64,000 nucleotides of DNA from Lachnoclostridium sp. Marseille-P6806 (GTDB taxonomy: Bacteria > Bacillota > Clostridia > Lachnospirales > Lachnospiraceae). Positions within the stretch are counted from its first letter, which is position 1. Each line of letters opens with the position of its first letter. This document shows positions 17,709 to 26,323 of this stretch, in pieces. The notes under the pieces are model-generated. The model ran no database searches. It had not been told where the DNA came from and was given only the letters and a program-made list of their open reading frames with translations. The DNA lies in contig NZ_LR130578.1 of assembly GCF_900625025.1 (NCBI RefSeq), positions 210,416-274,415 of the forward strand. The letters run 5' to 3'. A program made the position numbers and the translations under genes.

Positions 17709-18464
17709 TCACGCCCGGAGGCGGCCGATGAAGCTCCGCACGCGGGCATTTTCGGTGGAAAAGAGCTCCTCGGGCGTTCCCTCCTCCTGAATATAGCCGT
17801 TCTCCATGAATACGATGCGGTCGGACAGCTCCCGCGCAAACTCCATTTCATGCGTGACAATCACCATCGTCATCCGCTTTCCGGCAAGAGCGCGAATCAC
17901 CCGCAGCACCTCCGCCGTGAGCTCCGGATCGAGCGCCGAGGTCGGCTCGTCGAAAAACAGGATCTTCGGGTCCAGCGCGAGAGCCCTCGCAATGGAAACC
18001 CGCTGCTGCTGTCCGCCGGAGAGCTGGCAGGGATATTTGGCCGCGTGATCCGAGAGGCCGAGGCTCTCCATGAGTTCATCGGCTTTCCGCTCCGCCTCCT
18101 CCCGGGAGCGCCCCGCGATGCGCTGCGGCTCGACAATGTTTTTCTTCACGGAATAATGAGGAAAAAGATGAAAACTCTGAAACACAAGCCCCAGCTCCCG
18201 ACGGATCAGACGGAGCTCCTGCGCGGGCGCATAGACGCTCCGTCCGCCCTCCTCCCGTGCCGCGCACCGTCCCCCGATGCGCAGTTCGCCGCTGTCCATC
18301 GTCTCCAGCAGCGTCGCACAGCGAAGCAGCGTCGATTTTCCCGATCCGGAGGGCCCGATGACGGAGAGCACCTCCCCCTCCCGGACGGAGAGAGAAATAT
18401 TCTCAATCACCGGCACGCCGTCAAAGCTCTTTTTCATATGACTGATTTCCAGCAGATTCATCAT
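17709..18464 (-). CDS. Polar amino-acid ABC transporter ATP-binding protein
   Basis: GlnQ/HisP-type ATPase, 251 residues, energising amino-acid uptake from the cytoplasmic face. Walker [10 protein letters not shown], signature [15 protein letters not shown], Walker [15 protein letters not shown] and the switch histidine in [10 protein letters not shown] are intact. It is the third gene of a complete importer: binding protein, permease, ATPase. The first of two consecutive ATG codons (18464) is best placed behind GGGAG. Confidence 0.95.
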   Translation of the reverse strand: MMNLLEISHMKKSFDGVPVIENISLSVREGEVLSVIGPSGSGKSTLLRCATLLETMDSGELRIGGRCAAREEGGRSVYAPAQELRLIRRELGLVFQSFHLFPHYSVKKNIVEPQRIAGRSREEAERKADELMESLGLSDHAAKYPCQLSGGQQQRVSIARALALDPKILFFDEPTSALDPELTAEVLRVIRALAGKRMTMVIVTHEMEFARELSDRIVFMENGYIQEEGTPEELFSTENARVRSFIGRLRA

Positions 18465-18483
18465 GGTCGCTCCCAGCTCCGGC

Positions 18484-19137
18484 TTATATTTTGTAATAAT
18501 CGTAGTGCTTCTCGATCCGGGCGCAGACCCACGCCACCAGAACGTTGAAGATGTAATAAAACACTCCCGCCGCCATCAGCGGCATGAGAGAGGCCTCTTT
18601 CGCTGAAATCTGCTTTGCAATGGTAAACATCTCCGCCGTCGCGATGGCAAAGGCCAGCGAGGTGTCCTTGACCAGCGTGATCACCTCGTTCGTGACCGGA
18701 GGCAGAACCCGCTTCACAACCTGCGGAAGAATGATATGAAAGAATGTCTGCGCACGGCTGTAACCGAGGACATGCGCCGCCTCATACTGCCCCGCCGGAA
18801 TCGATCGAAAACCGGAGCGGTAGATTTCCGCAAAATACGCCGCGTAGTTCAGCGCAAAGGCTAAAATTACCGCCACAAAGCGATATGAGGAGGAGATTTT
18901 AATATGAAACAGATAAAAGGGCGCGAAATAAATCACGATCAGCTGAAGCATCAGCGGCGTCCCGCGCATAACGGATATATAGACCTGCACCAGCAGGGAG
19001 AGGAGCCGGCTCCGCGTCATCCGGAGCAGCGCAACCACCATGCCGAGGGGCATGGAAAACACCAGCGTCAGTATGAAGATGGCGACCGTGACGCCCATGC
19101 CCCCCATCAGCTGTATGAAAATCGTTTCTGTACTCAT
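18484..19137 (-). CDS. Polar amino-acid ABC transporter permease
   Basis: HisM/GlnP-type inner-membrane permease, 217 residues, with about five membrane segments. The EAAHVLGYSRAQTFFHIILPQ coupling-loop region, which contacts the ATPase, and VYISVMRGTPLMLQL are typical. A single permease gene suggests a homodimer. It lies 30 bp after the binding protein and 19 bp before the ATPase. Confidence 0.95.
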   Translation of the reverse strand: MSTETIFIQLMGGMGVTVAIFILTLVFSMPLGMVVALLRMTRSRLLSLLVQVYISVMRGTPLMLQLIVIYFAPFYLFHIKISSSYRFVAVILAFALNYAAYFAEIYRSGFRSIPAGQYEAAHVLGYSRAQTFFHIILPQVVKRVLPPVTNEVITLVKDTSLAFAIATAEMFTIAKQISAKEASLMPLMAAGVFYYIFNVLVAWVCARIEKHYDYYKI

Positions 19138-19167
19138 ATTTCTCCCCGTCCCCGCGCGGATTCATCC

Positions 19168-19998
19168 TTACTTCCCGATGCAGAGCGCCTCCGGTACGCC
19201 GTAGTCTGCATATTTTTCCGCGATCTTTGCCACCGTTCCATCGGACGCCATCTCATCCAGCGTCTTCTGCACCGCATCGCGCAGCTCCTCGTTTCCCAGC
19301 CGGAAGCCGACGGCATACTGCTCGGTGGACAGATACTCGTCCAGCATGCGGAAGCCGCCGTCCCGTTTCCCGATCTGGTAGCTTGCGACGCCGATGTCGA
19401 TGGCCACCGCATCGATCGCCCCCTGCTCAAGATCCATGAACGCCATGTTGTAATCCGCATACTGCGTGAGCTCCGCAAAGGTCGAAGCCAGCTCCGCCTC
19501 GTCGCCCTCGAGAGCGGACAGGGCGCTCGAGTCTTTCTGCACGCCGACCTTTTTGCCGGCGAGCTCCGCAAGGCTTGAAATGCTCCCGTCGTCGGGCACG
19601 ACAAAGACCTGACTGTTGTCGATGTACGGGGCGGACCATGTATACTGCTCCTCCCGGCCGTTCATCGTAAAGCCGTTCCAGATGCAGTCGATGGTTCCGG
19701 CGTTCAGCTCGGCGTCCTTGGCATCCCAGTCGATCGGCTGCGCGACAAACGTCCAGCCGTTGCGCTTTGCCGTCTCTTCGGCCAGCTCCAGATCGAAGCC
19801 GGTGTATTCGCCGTCGTCGCCCATAAAGCCGTAGGGCGGAAATTCCGCGTCAAAGCCGACGGTAAAGGTCTTTGTCTCACTGCTGCCGCAGCCGGCGAAA
19901 GCCCCCGCCAGCAGAGCCGCCGTCAGCGCAAGCGCCGCCTTTCCAAGCGCCTTTCTCCCGGATGCCGTGTTTCCGAATACCATTTTCTTTTTCATCAT
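19168..19998 (-). CDS. Amino-acid ABC transporter substrate-binding lipoprotein
   Basis: Extracellular type-II binding protein, 276 residues, lipid-anchored: a hydrophobic signal ends in the lipobox-like AGAFAGCGSS. TFTVGFDAEFPPYGFM, GFDLELAEETAKRNG and TIDCIWNGFTMNGRE are conserved in the polar/cystine amino-acid group, but the specificity cannot be read from the sequence. GGGAGGACTGG precedes tandem ATG codons. First gene of the importer operon. Confidence 0.93.
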   Translation of the reverse strand: MMKKKMVFGNTASGRKALGKAALALTAALLAGAFAGCGSSETKTFTVGFDAEFPPYGFMGDDGEYTGFDLELAEETAKRNGWTFVAQPIDWDAKDAELNAGTIDCIWNGFTMNGREEQYTWSAPYIDNSQVFVVPDDGSISSLAELAGKKVGVQKDSSALSALEGDEAELASTFAELTQYADYNMAFMDLEQGAIDAVAIDIGVASYQIGKRDGGFRMLDEYLSTEQYAVGFRLGNEELRDAVQKTLDEMASDGTVAKIAEKYADYGVPEALCIGK

Positions 19999-20126
19999 TC
20001 CAGTCCTCCCTCATTGCTCCCACGTTCCTGCTGTTCCGCCGCTCCGGTATTCCCCGGCATTATCCCGGCGCCCGTCCGCTTTATTGGTTTACCAGTTTAT
20101 CACGCTAAATTGCCGCGGCAGAAATT

Positions 20127-20156
20127 ATCCTATCACAGACCGCCTCCGCGCGTCAA
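20127..20156 (-). promoter_or_regulatory. Promoter of the amino-acid importer
   Basis: TTGACG (20156-20151) and TAGGAT (20132-20127) are 18 bp apart on the minus strand. About 120 bases of leader follow before the binding-protein start; I saw no T-box or known riboswitch in it. Confidence 0.55.
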
Positions 20157-20223
20157 TATCGTCATGGCGAGCCGCTCCGATCGCCTGAACGCCTGAACGA
20201 TTCCGATCGGCATGCGCTTCCGG

Positions 20224-21114
20224 TTACAGCATGCGGTTCAGATTCAGGCGGTAATTTTCCCGGAGGTTCCGTATCGTGCCCTGCAGCTCCTCGCGGAACT
20301 GCTGCGCGGGCTCGGACGGAATATCCGCTCCCGCCACAAGAAGCTCTTTCCCGGACGCGGGCACGCTCTGCCGCCACAGCGCCCGCAGATGCTCGACCTG
20401 TCCCGTCCCCGGCTGGGAGGAATAACTCCCGTCCGCCTCGTCCATCCGTTTTTCCAGTTCCATCGAGGCCTCGTAGGCTTCCGGATGCCGCGCCACAAAG
20501 GCGACATAATCGGTTCCGGGAAGATACATCCGAATCGAGGCCAGATAATCGAGATAATACGCCGTGTCCTCGTTCAGACTCCACGCGCGCTGAAAGCATT
20601 CCGCCGCCATGGCAAAATTGAAGAGGCCGGCAAAAATCACCCCGCGGCTGTGCTCGACCCGGGCGCGGAGCCTGCGCTCCGGCTCGGGAAGCTCCTCGAG
20701 GATCCGTTCGTATTCCGCAAGCGCCTGATAAAAATGGCCGCCGTCCATCATATAATCCGCACGGGCCTCGCGCTGCTCGTAGTGCGCAAGCCCCTCTCCG
20801 GCGCGGATGATGCGGATGATATCCCCGCGTCTCTCCTCCGGGATATAGTCGCTCTCCTCCAGAATCGCCGCCGCAAAATCCGGCGCCGCCTCCGGTCTGT
20901 CCAGATACGGCGCAAGACGCCGCGCCAGCTCGGGAAGCCCACACTCCTCCGAGAGCCACCGCACCAGCTCCGGGTCAAGAAGCTGCTCGTCCAGAAACTG
21001 GGCGCTCTGCGCCATACAGAAGCAGAGTTCCTCGAGCGACCAGACATTCCGTCCCGCCCACTCGATACGATATGGAGCATTCGCCCGTTTCCCCGTCGTC
21101 AGCAGCAGTCCCAT
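20224..21114 (-). CDS. Helical repeat protein of the DUF5716/DUF5717 module, unknown function
   Basis: A 296-residue soluble protein without signal peptide that I cannot assign to a named family. It is almost entirely helical. The middle (YMMDGGHFYQALAEYERILE, then FAMAAECFQRAWSLNEDTAY) resembles tetratricopeptide repeats, suggesting a protein-binding scaffold. It ends in a Gln/Arg/Glu-rich helix (FREELQGTIRNLRENYRLN). It follows the DUF5716 gene by 44 bp and is the last gene of that unit. The ribosome site is weak (GGGAGA about 16 bases upstream), which could mean low or coupled translation. Confidence 0.7.
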   Translation of the reverse strand: MGLLLTTGKRANAPYRIEWAGRNVWSLEELCFCMAQSAQFLDEQLLDPELVRWLSEECGLPELARRLAPYLDRPEAAPDFAAAILEESDYIPEERRGDIIRIIRAGEGLAHYEQREARADYMMDGGHFYQALAEYERILEELPEPERRLRARVEHSRGVIFAGLFNFAMAAECFQRAWSLNEDTAYYLDYLASIRMYLPGTDYVAFVARHPEAYEASMELEKRMDEADGSYSSQPGTGQVEHLRALWRQSVPASGKELLVAGADIPSEPAQQFREELQGTIRNLRENYRLNLNRML

Positions 21115-21158
21115 ACGCTACGCTTTTCCGTCTCCCTATATATCACAGATCCATCTTG

Positions 21159-22523
21159 TCACAGCTCAATCTTGAAATCCCAGCTCTTCCCGCTCGCCGG
21201 AAACAGCTCGCCGAAGCCCAGATCCTCAATGCGGATTCCCAGCTCGCGGGCGCTTTCCATCGCAAGCGACAGACGGATGCGGGTCGTCCGCTCCGGGCGC
21301 TCCGGCGGTTCGGTCAGCCGGAGCGTCTCCTCCCGCACGGTCCCCCCGGTGATCGGAGTGATCACAAGCCGTATCTCCTCTTTTCCCTCGAGGAAAAATT
21401 CCTCCTCCGCCCGCGCCTCGTACCAGCTCGTCCCGGCGCTCATCAGCGGACAGTAGGCGCTGCGCTCATGCCGCAGGGCCACGACTCCGATATTGGCGGA
21501 CAGACGATTTTCATCGAGATAGAAGCAGCGCGCGGCCTCCTCCGGCAGCTCCCGGCGCAGCAGTGCTCCGCAGGCCGCCCCGCGGCTGTACAGATTGCTG
21601 CCGAGGAACACTCTGCGGTGATAGCAGATGTATTCCAGCGAGCGCTTCATCCACTTTTCCTGAAAGCCCTCCCCGATGAGAAAGATACTGGAAATTTCGC
21701 CCTCAGGTATGGCCTCCCGACAAATTGCAAGAAAGCTCTCATCCCTCCGGTCGGCCTGCGGCGTCCCCGCAGACTCCGCCGCGCCTGCGGACACGGCGCC
21801 CCCGCCGCTTCTTTCTCCCGACGGGCGGACGAGCGGAGAGACCGGCGTCCTCACGGCCTCCGCGGCCATCTCGGGGTATTCCCTGTTCTCAATAAAGGCA
21901 ACCGCCGGCGCGGCGCCCCGGTGAAAGCGCATCCGGGACACCGCCATGGGCCGTATGCCGTCATATTCGCACAGGAGACTGTCCCTTGCGTACATGGACT
22001 CCGGCTGGCGAAGCAGAAAATGATAATAGGAATTGCCGTAGCTCTCCTGAAAGAACTCGCAGCCGGGAAGATCCAGAAAGGACTGCATTCTGTCAAGCGC
22101 CTCCGCCGTCCTCCGGTCCAGAACCGCCGTGGTAAAGGTCAGAGCCGCCATCTTCTCCGGCGGCACGTCCCGCGCAAGGAGCGCAAGGCAGCGCCGCACA
22201 AACAGCGCAAGCAGCGAACAGGGATCATACTCCTGTCCCTCGATGGCCACGGCGCGGCCGGAGACCGCCGCCGAGAAAATATGCTTCGTCAGGGTTCCCC
22301 CCGCCTTTGCCCACTCCTCCGACTCGCGGCCGACAAACCAGAGATTCGCTCCGGCTTTCTTGGTGATCTGCGTCGGAATCGAAAACTGCTCCGCCCCCTC
22401 CGTCATGGAAAAGGTATGCAGCTCGTTCGGCGCGTTGTTCGCCAGATAGGAAATCTGGCTGAAGCGCTCCCCCAGATCGAAGCCGACCATATATTTTTTG
22501 TCACTCGTTCTGGTATACAGCAT
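21159..22523 (-). CDS. DUF5716-family protein, possible actin/Hsp70-fold ATPase
   Basis: A 454-residue protein I recognise as the DUF5716 type of Lachnospiraceae; no function is known to me. The N-terminus KKYMVGFDLGERFSQISYL has the spacing of the first phosphate loop of the actin/Hsp70/sugar-kinase fold (compare IGIDLGTTNS). Later, LTFTTAVLDRRTAEALDRM and ISSIFLIGEGF sit where the second phosphate and adenosine motifs would be. A low-complexity linker (about residues 230-265, Gly/Ala/Ser-rich) splits the protein. The C-terminal part, rich in beta strands, may be a separate domain. The start lies 28 bp after the DUF5717 stop, and that gap is exactly one copy of the GCTTCGGCATGGAG leader motif. 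ATP binding is my inference. Confidence 0.75.
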   Translation of the reverse strand: MLYTRTSDKKYMVGFDLGERFSQISYLANNAPNELHTFSMTEGAEQFSIPTQITKKAGANLWFVGRESEEWAKAGGTLTKHIFSAAVSGRAVAIEGQEYDPCSLLALFVRRCLALLARDVPPEKMAALTFTTAVLDRRTAEALDRMQSFLDLPGCEFFQESYGNSYYHFLLRQPESMYARDSLLCEYDGIRPMAVSRMRFHRGAAPAVAFIENREYPEMAAEAVRTPVSPLVRPSGERSGGGAVSAGAAESAGTPQADRRDESFLAICREAIPEGEISSIFLIGEGFQEKWMKRSLEYICYHRRVFLGSNLYSRGAACGALLRRELPEEAARCFYLDENRLSANIGVVALRHERSAYCPLMSAGTSWYEARAEEEFFLEGKEEIRLVITPITGGTVREETLRLTEPPERPERTTRIRLSLAMESARELGIRIEDLGFGELFPASGKSWDFKIEL

Positions 22524-22550
22524 ACTCCTCCATGCCGAAGCACTTTATGC
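22524..22550 (-). promoter_or_regulatory. GCTTCGGCATGGAG leader motif before DUF5716 gene
   Basis: The whole spacer between DUF5717 stop and DUF5716 start is this motif: GCATAAA, then GTGCTTCGGCATGGAG and GAGT before the ATG. TGC-TTCG-GCA could form a small UUCG-capped hairpin next to the GGAGG ribosome site. Confidence 0.6.
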
Positions 22551-25500
22551 TCAGTATCTGCGGAATAACGACTCTACCATATGCGCGCGGCGGTTGTACT
22601 CCTCCAGCGCGTCCAGCGCCTCCTCATAGCGCCCCATCGCGGCGTACATCGAGAGGCGGTTGATCCGGGAGAAGCGGTCCTCACCGGCATCCGGAATCCG
22701 GGTGTCCTGTCCGAACGCCCCGCTCTCCACCGTGTTTTTCTGTTCCGCGTCGTCCGTGATGAAATAGCGCACCTGCTCGCCGAAAAAGAGGACGAAGCCG
22801 ACGACATAGATTCCGTCGTACATCTCTTTCATCGGGAGGACCTGATACCGGCTGTCCGGGGAGCTCCCCGAGACCGCCCCCGCTCCCGCATCCCGGTCGA
22901 TCACATAATGGAGCAGCATGCTTGCGCCGGACCGGCCCCGGAACTGCATGATCGTCTCATCCGCATATTCCTGCAGCCGGGGGAGAAGCCCCGAAAACCT
23001 CCGGTAGAACGGAAACACTATGTTCTGCCGCAGAAGATCGGCAAGAAAGAGCTTCGCCACACCAAGCTCCTCCTCCGTCATCTCCCCGGAGCGCCGCGAG
23101 AGCTGAAGAAGAAAGGCCATGCGGCACACGTCATAGACCGGCGTCCCCTTTCTGCCGTATTCGGCGATCCGGTCAAACACCGCTTTTCCGAATGCCAGAT
23201 CCCCGACAAAATAATAGTGCGCGATCTGCGCGAGGAGCGCCGTGATCGCGGCGTCCGGCATACGGGCCTCCGCCGCGGCGCGGATGATATCCTCCTCCGC
23301 TTTCAGCACGACCCCCGTATAGAGGAGCTGCGTCACCATGCGGCGGAGAAGCGGCTCCGTATCCGTCCCGAAGCGCTCCGAGGCGCGGCGCAGCTCATCC
23401 AGCTCAGCCGTGAGCCCCTCAAAGCAGCGTCCCATATAAAGAAGAAGATTCTCATTGTACTTGCCGCGGACAAAAACCTCATGGACCAGCTCGCCGAGAC
23501 GCTCATCTTCCTCTGGCTCCTCCTCGGCGATCACGCGGTCAAAAAGCCGCATAAGCACAGCCGGCTCCGAACCGAATGTCCCGTAGCGGTAAACCCAGTC
23601 GAGAGCCTGTTCAAAGCGACCCCGCTGCACCAGATAGAACAGAAGTCCGCCCCGCTCCGCCGCCGAGAGTTCTCCCGGCCGCAGCTGCGAGAGAAGTCGG
23701 TCCGTCTCCCGTGTCATGTCGTGCCCGTCATAGTACGAAAGAAGCTGCATGCGGAGCTCCCTCCGGCTCTCCTCCCGCAGCATCCCGCTTTCTGAAAGAG
23801 CGGCAAAGCGCGCGGCCTCCGCCGGGGAAACTCTCTCCCAGACGCGGGATGACCCGATCTGATACAGGTCAAAATACGGATTCTCCGTATCATAATCCGC
23901 GAGGAGCGGCGCAATATCCTGATAACGCGCAAGGCGCTCCCTTTCACACTTTGCGCTGGCCGCATAGCGGCCGCCCTCCCGGTCCGCAAAGAAAATATGC
24001 ACCCTCTCGCCGAACACCGGCAGGATGCAGGCCCCGTCCTGCACCGGATAGACCAGTTCCTCCGCCGCGCCATCATAGCGGAGAATGACCTGCGTCACAT
24101 CCGTACGCTCCGTGCGGAGACGGCAGGAAAACACGCACCAGCAGGCATCCGCCGCATTTTCGCTCCGAATCGTCGTGTTGTCCAGCACATGCTCATAGAG
24201 ATAGCACAGCGCCGGCGTGACGCGGCGTCTCGCCAGCTGCTCCATCGCAAAGCTCCGCATCGCCCCGCGATACTGCTGCTCGTATTCCCGGGCATACTGC
24301 CCCCTGTGCTGATGAACATACTGATAGAGCCGCGCTGTCCTGTCATAGGGCAGTGCGCACGGATAGCCGAAATAGAGAACCACCGCCTGCGGAATTTCCC
24401 CCGCGTAGTCCTCCGGCAGGGACAGCATATAGTACTCAAAGAGGCGGGTCAGGGACAGCTCCCCGCGCACCCCCTCCGCATACCACGCAAAGCTCCCGGG
24501 CGTCGTCATATTGCCGCGGATCAGCAGAGAGCAGATGCTCTGCAGCGTCTCCGTCACAAAAATATTTGCCCGGAACGCGGCGATAAAAATGCGCAGAAGA
24601 AGCCCCGAGTAGACTTTCCTCCGCCCCGCGAGAAGATTCATCTGACTGACGATCCCTTCGTCAAGCAGTCCTCTCCGCGCCGCAAAGGAAAGCACCTGCA
24701 GCTCAAAATCATCGAGAGAGGCCAGATATTCCGGATGCTTTGCCAGCAGCCTCCACGCCTCGACATAGAGCACGGGGCTCCGGGAGCCCCGCTCGTACTG
24801 TTCGCGGATCAGCTCCCACTTGCTGCGCGGACTGCGATTAAACTCCGCCGCACAGTACATCCAAAGCCATGCGATGCGCCAGTCGTCCGGACAGCGCCGC
24901 AGCTCCTCGCCCAGACGCTCCGCCGCGTCATAGGCGGTCATCGCACTCTCGTCGTCGGCGCAGATCGCACCCAGATACACCCGATAGCTGTAAAGGAGAG
25001 GATCCTCCCGCCGGAGCCCCCGGTGCTCCGGGTCGGAATAGGAGGGAATTTCCAGCGTCTCCTCCACCCGGCGGTCAAAGTCGATCAGCCCCCACGCGGC
25101 CTCCCGCTGCTTGCCGCCGCTGATCTGGCAATGCACCTTGAGGAGTGCCGCCATCGGATCATCTGGGGAGAGGCGCTGCATCCGGTCGACCAGAAACTCG
25201 GTCTGCGGAAGCCACTCTCTGCCGCGCAGCTTTTTCGTCCGGAAGTCAAGGTAATAGCTCACGATCCGGGCGCGGATCTGCTCCAGCTCCCGCCGGTTCA
25301 GATAATCCGGCTCCATGGACGAGCTGCGCTGCGACACCTCGATGGGCACCACGATGTCGCACCACGCGCCGCAGATGCGGATCCCGCCGCAGTTCCGCCC
25401 GAAATGGAGGGCCGAGGGATCGACCCTATAATGGATCTCCACACTCTGCCCCTCGAAGTCCTCCTGTGTGACGACGCTCTTCAGCGGACAGAGAAAATCC

Positions 25501-26252
25501 CCCTCCGCGCTGACCGAAAGGGAGGTATAGCCCCAGCCGTTCCGGAACAGGCGGAAATAATATTCATGCCCGGAACCGCTCCCCGGCACCCCGCCCGCTT
25601 CCGTGCGGCTGTACGGAACGCGGAGACCAAGATCCGTCCGGATGAACGTCGTCTCCGGCGTATATTCCATCGCCGCCTTGCGCCCCGACGAAATCAGAAA
25701 CTCCTCTACGTTCTGTTCGCTGCCCGGCACGGCGGACAGCCCCCGGTACAGCGCCGCCGTCTCCCCGTCGTCTCCGAGGATATCCGCAAAGCCCGGCTCG
25801 TAAAAAAGACGCGCCGCCTCTTTCCAGTTTTTCTTCGCGAGCGCCGTAAAATCGACCAGAGAGGAGATCGTTTCCTCCCCCGAGACAAGGGCCGGGTGCT
25901 GTACCCGCACCGTAAACGGCAGGCGATATTCCCCCTGATTGGAGATAATGCGGAAAAATCCCTCGACCGTCTCCCCTGCGCGGTAGGGCGCGCCGTCAAA
26001 GCGCCATGCGATCTCATCCGCCGAGCCGGAAAATTCGCGCGTGAGCAGAAGCATCGATGTCGTCGAGGACAACACGAAGCCCTCCGCTCCGAAGCCTGTG
26101 GGGCCGTAAATCGTAAAGCTCCCGTCCGTCTCCCGCCCCGGCTCGGCCGTGATTTCAAGGCTCGCCGCGGAAAACGTCATCGGACCGCGTATGATATGAA
26201 ATTGTTCGCCCGCAAGATGGTCGGACAGGGACCGCGATAAACTCATAGACAA
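22551..26252 (-). CDS. DUF5717-family giant protein, unknown function
   Basis: A 1233-residue protein that I recognise as the DUF5717 type; no function is known to me. The first 330 residues look like tandem beta-sandwich (Ig-like) domains, the middle (about 340-1100) is alpha-solenoid with TPR-like stretches and a short beta insertion near 730-790, and the end (SRYQVLPMKEMYDGIYVVGF) returns to beta structure. There is no signal peptide or membrane segment, so it is probably cytoplasmic. It begins 71 bp after htpG, behind a 15-bp hairpin with an extended -10 promoter. The start is either TTG at 26252, with ideal 6-base spacing from GGGAG, or ATG at 26246. The domain plan suggests a scaffold or client-binding partner for DUF5716 and perhaps Hsp90 (inference). 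Confidence 0.8.
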   Translation of the reverse strand: MSMSLSRSLSDHLAGEQFHIIRGPMTFSAASLEITAEPGRETDGSFTIYGPTGFGAEGFVLSSTTSMLLLTREFSGSADEIAWRFDGAPYRAGETVEGFFRIISNQGEYRLPFTVRVQHPALVSGEETISSLVDFTALAKKNWKEAARLFYEPGFADILGDDGETAALYRGLSAVPGSEQNVEEFLISSGRKAAMEYTPETTFIRTDLGLRVPYSRTEAGGVPGSGSGHEYYFRLFRNGWGYTSLSVSAEGDFLCPLKSVVTQEDFEGQSVEIHYRVDPSALHFGRNCGGIRICGAWCDIVVPIEVSQRSSSMEPDYLNRRELEQIRARIVSYYLDFRTKKLRGREWLPQTEFLVDRMQRLSPDDPMAALLKVHCQISGGKQREAAWGLIDFDRRVEETLEIPSYSDPEHRGLRREDPLLYSYRVYLGAICADDESAMTAYDAAERLGEELRRCPDDWRIAWLWMYCAAEFNRSPRSKWELIREQYERGSRSPVLYVEAWRLLAKHPEYLASLDDFELQVLSFAARRGLLDEGIVSQMNLLAGRRKVYSGLLLRIFIAAFRANIFVTETLQSICSLLIRGNMTTPGSFAWYAEGVRGELSLTRLFEYYMLSLPEDYAGEIPQAVVLYFGYPCALPYDRTARLYQYVHQHRGQYAREYEQQYRGAMRSFAMEQLARRRVTPALCYLYEHVLDNTTIRSENAADACWCVFSCRLRTERTDVTQVILRYDGAAEELVYPVQDGACILPVFGERVHIFFADREGGRYAASAKCERERLARYQDIAPLLADYDTENPYFDLYQIGSSRVWERVSPAEAARFAALSESGMLREESRRELRMQLLSYYDGHDMTRETDRLLSQLRPGELSAAERGGLLFYLVQRGRFEQALDWVYRYGTFGSEPAVLMRLFDRVIAEEEPEEDERLGELVHEVFVRGKYNENLLLYMGRCFEGLTAELDELRRASERFGTDTEPLLRRMVTQLLYTGVVLKAEEDIIRAAAEARMPDAAITALLAQIAHYYFVGDLAFGKAVFDRIAEYGRKGTPVYDVCRMAFLLQLSRRSGEMTEEELGVAKLFLADLLRQNIVFPFYRRFSGLLPRLQEYADETIMQFRGRSGASMLLHYVIDRDAGAGAVSGSSPDSRYQVLPMKEMYDGIYVVGFVLFFGEQVRYFITDDAEQKNTVESGAFGQDTRIPDAGEDRFSRINRLSMYAAMGRYEEALDALEEYNRRAHMVESLFRRY

Positions 26253-26254
26253 AT

Positions 26255-26292
26255 AATTCTCCCGACAGGAAAACAGACCTGTCGGGAGAATT
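26255..26292 (-). terminator. 15-bp perfect hairpin between htpG and DUF5717 gene
   Basis: AATTCTCCCGACAGG and its exact complement enclose an 8-base loop. In leftward transcripts from htpG it acts as terminator (followed by TATTTGT). The 3' arm contains GGGAG, the only ribosome site for the DUF5717 start, so the same hairpin also hides that site. Confidence 0.75.
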
Positions 26293-26298
26293 ATAACA
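26290..26298 (-). promoter_or_regulatory. Extended -10 promoter for the DUF5717-DUF5716 unit
   Basis: Read leftward, TGTTATAAT is a perfect extended -10 (TATAAT at 26295-26290). TAGATT lies 17 bp upstream as a weak -35. Transcription would start near 26283, inside the hairpin's 5' arm. Confidence 0.6.
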
Positions 26299-26323
26299 CG
26301 TGCAGTATTCTCAATCTATCGCT

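Noticed and set aside
19999..20160. T-box leader before the amino-acid importer
   Set aside because: No T-box sequence or terminator hairpin is present in the leader.
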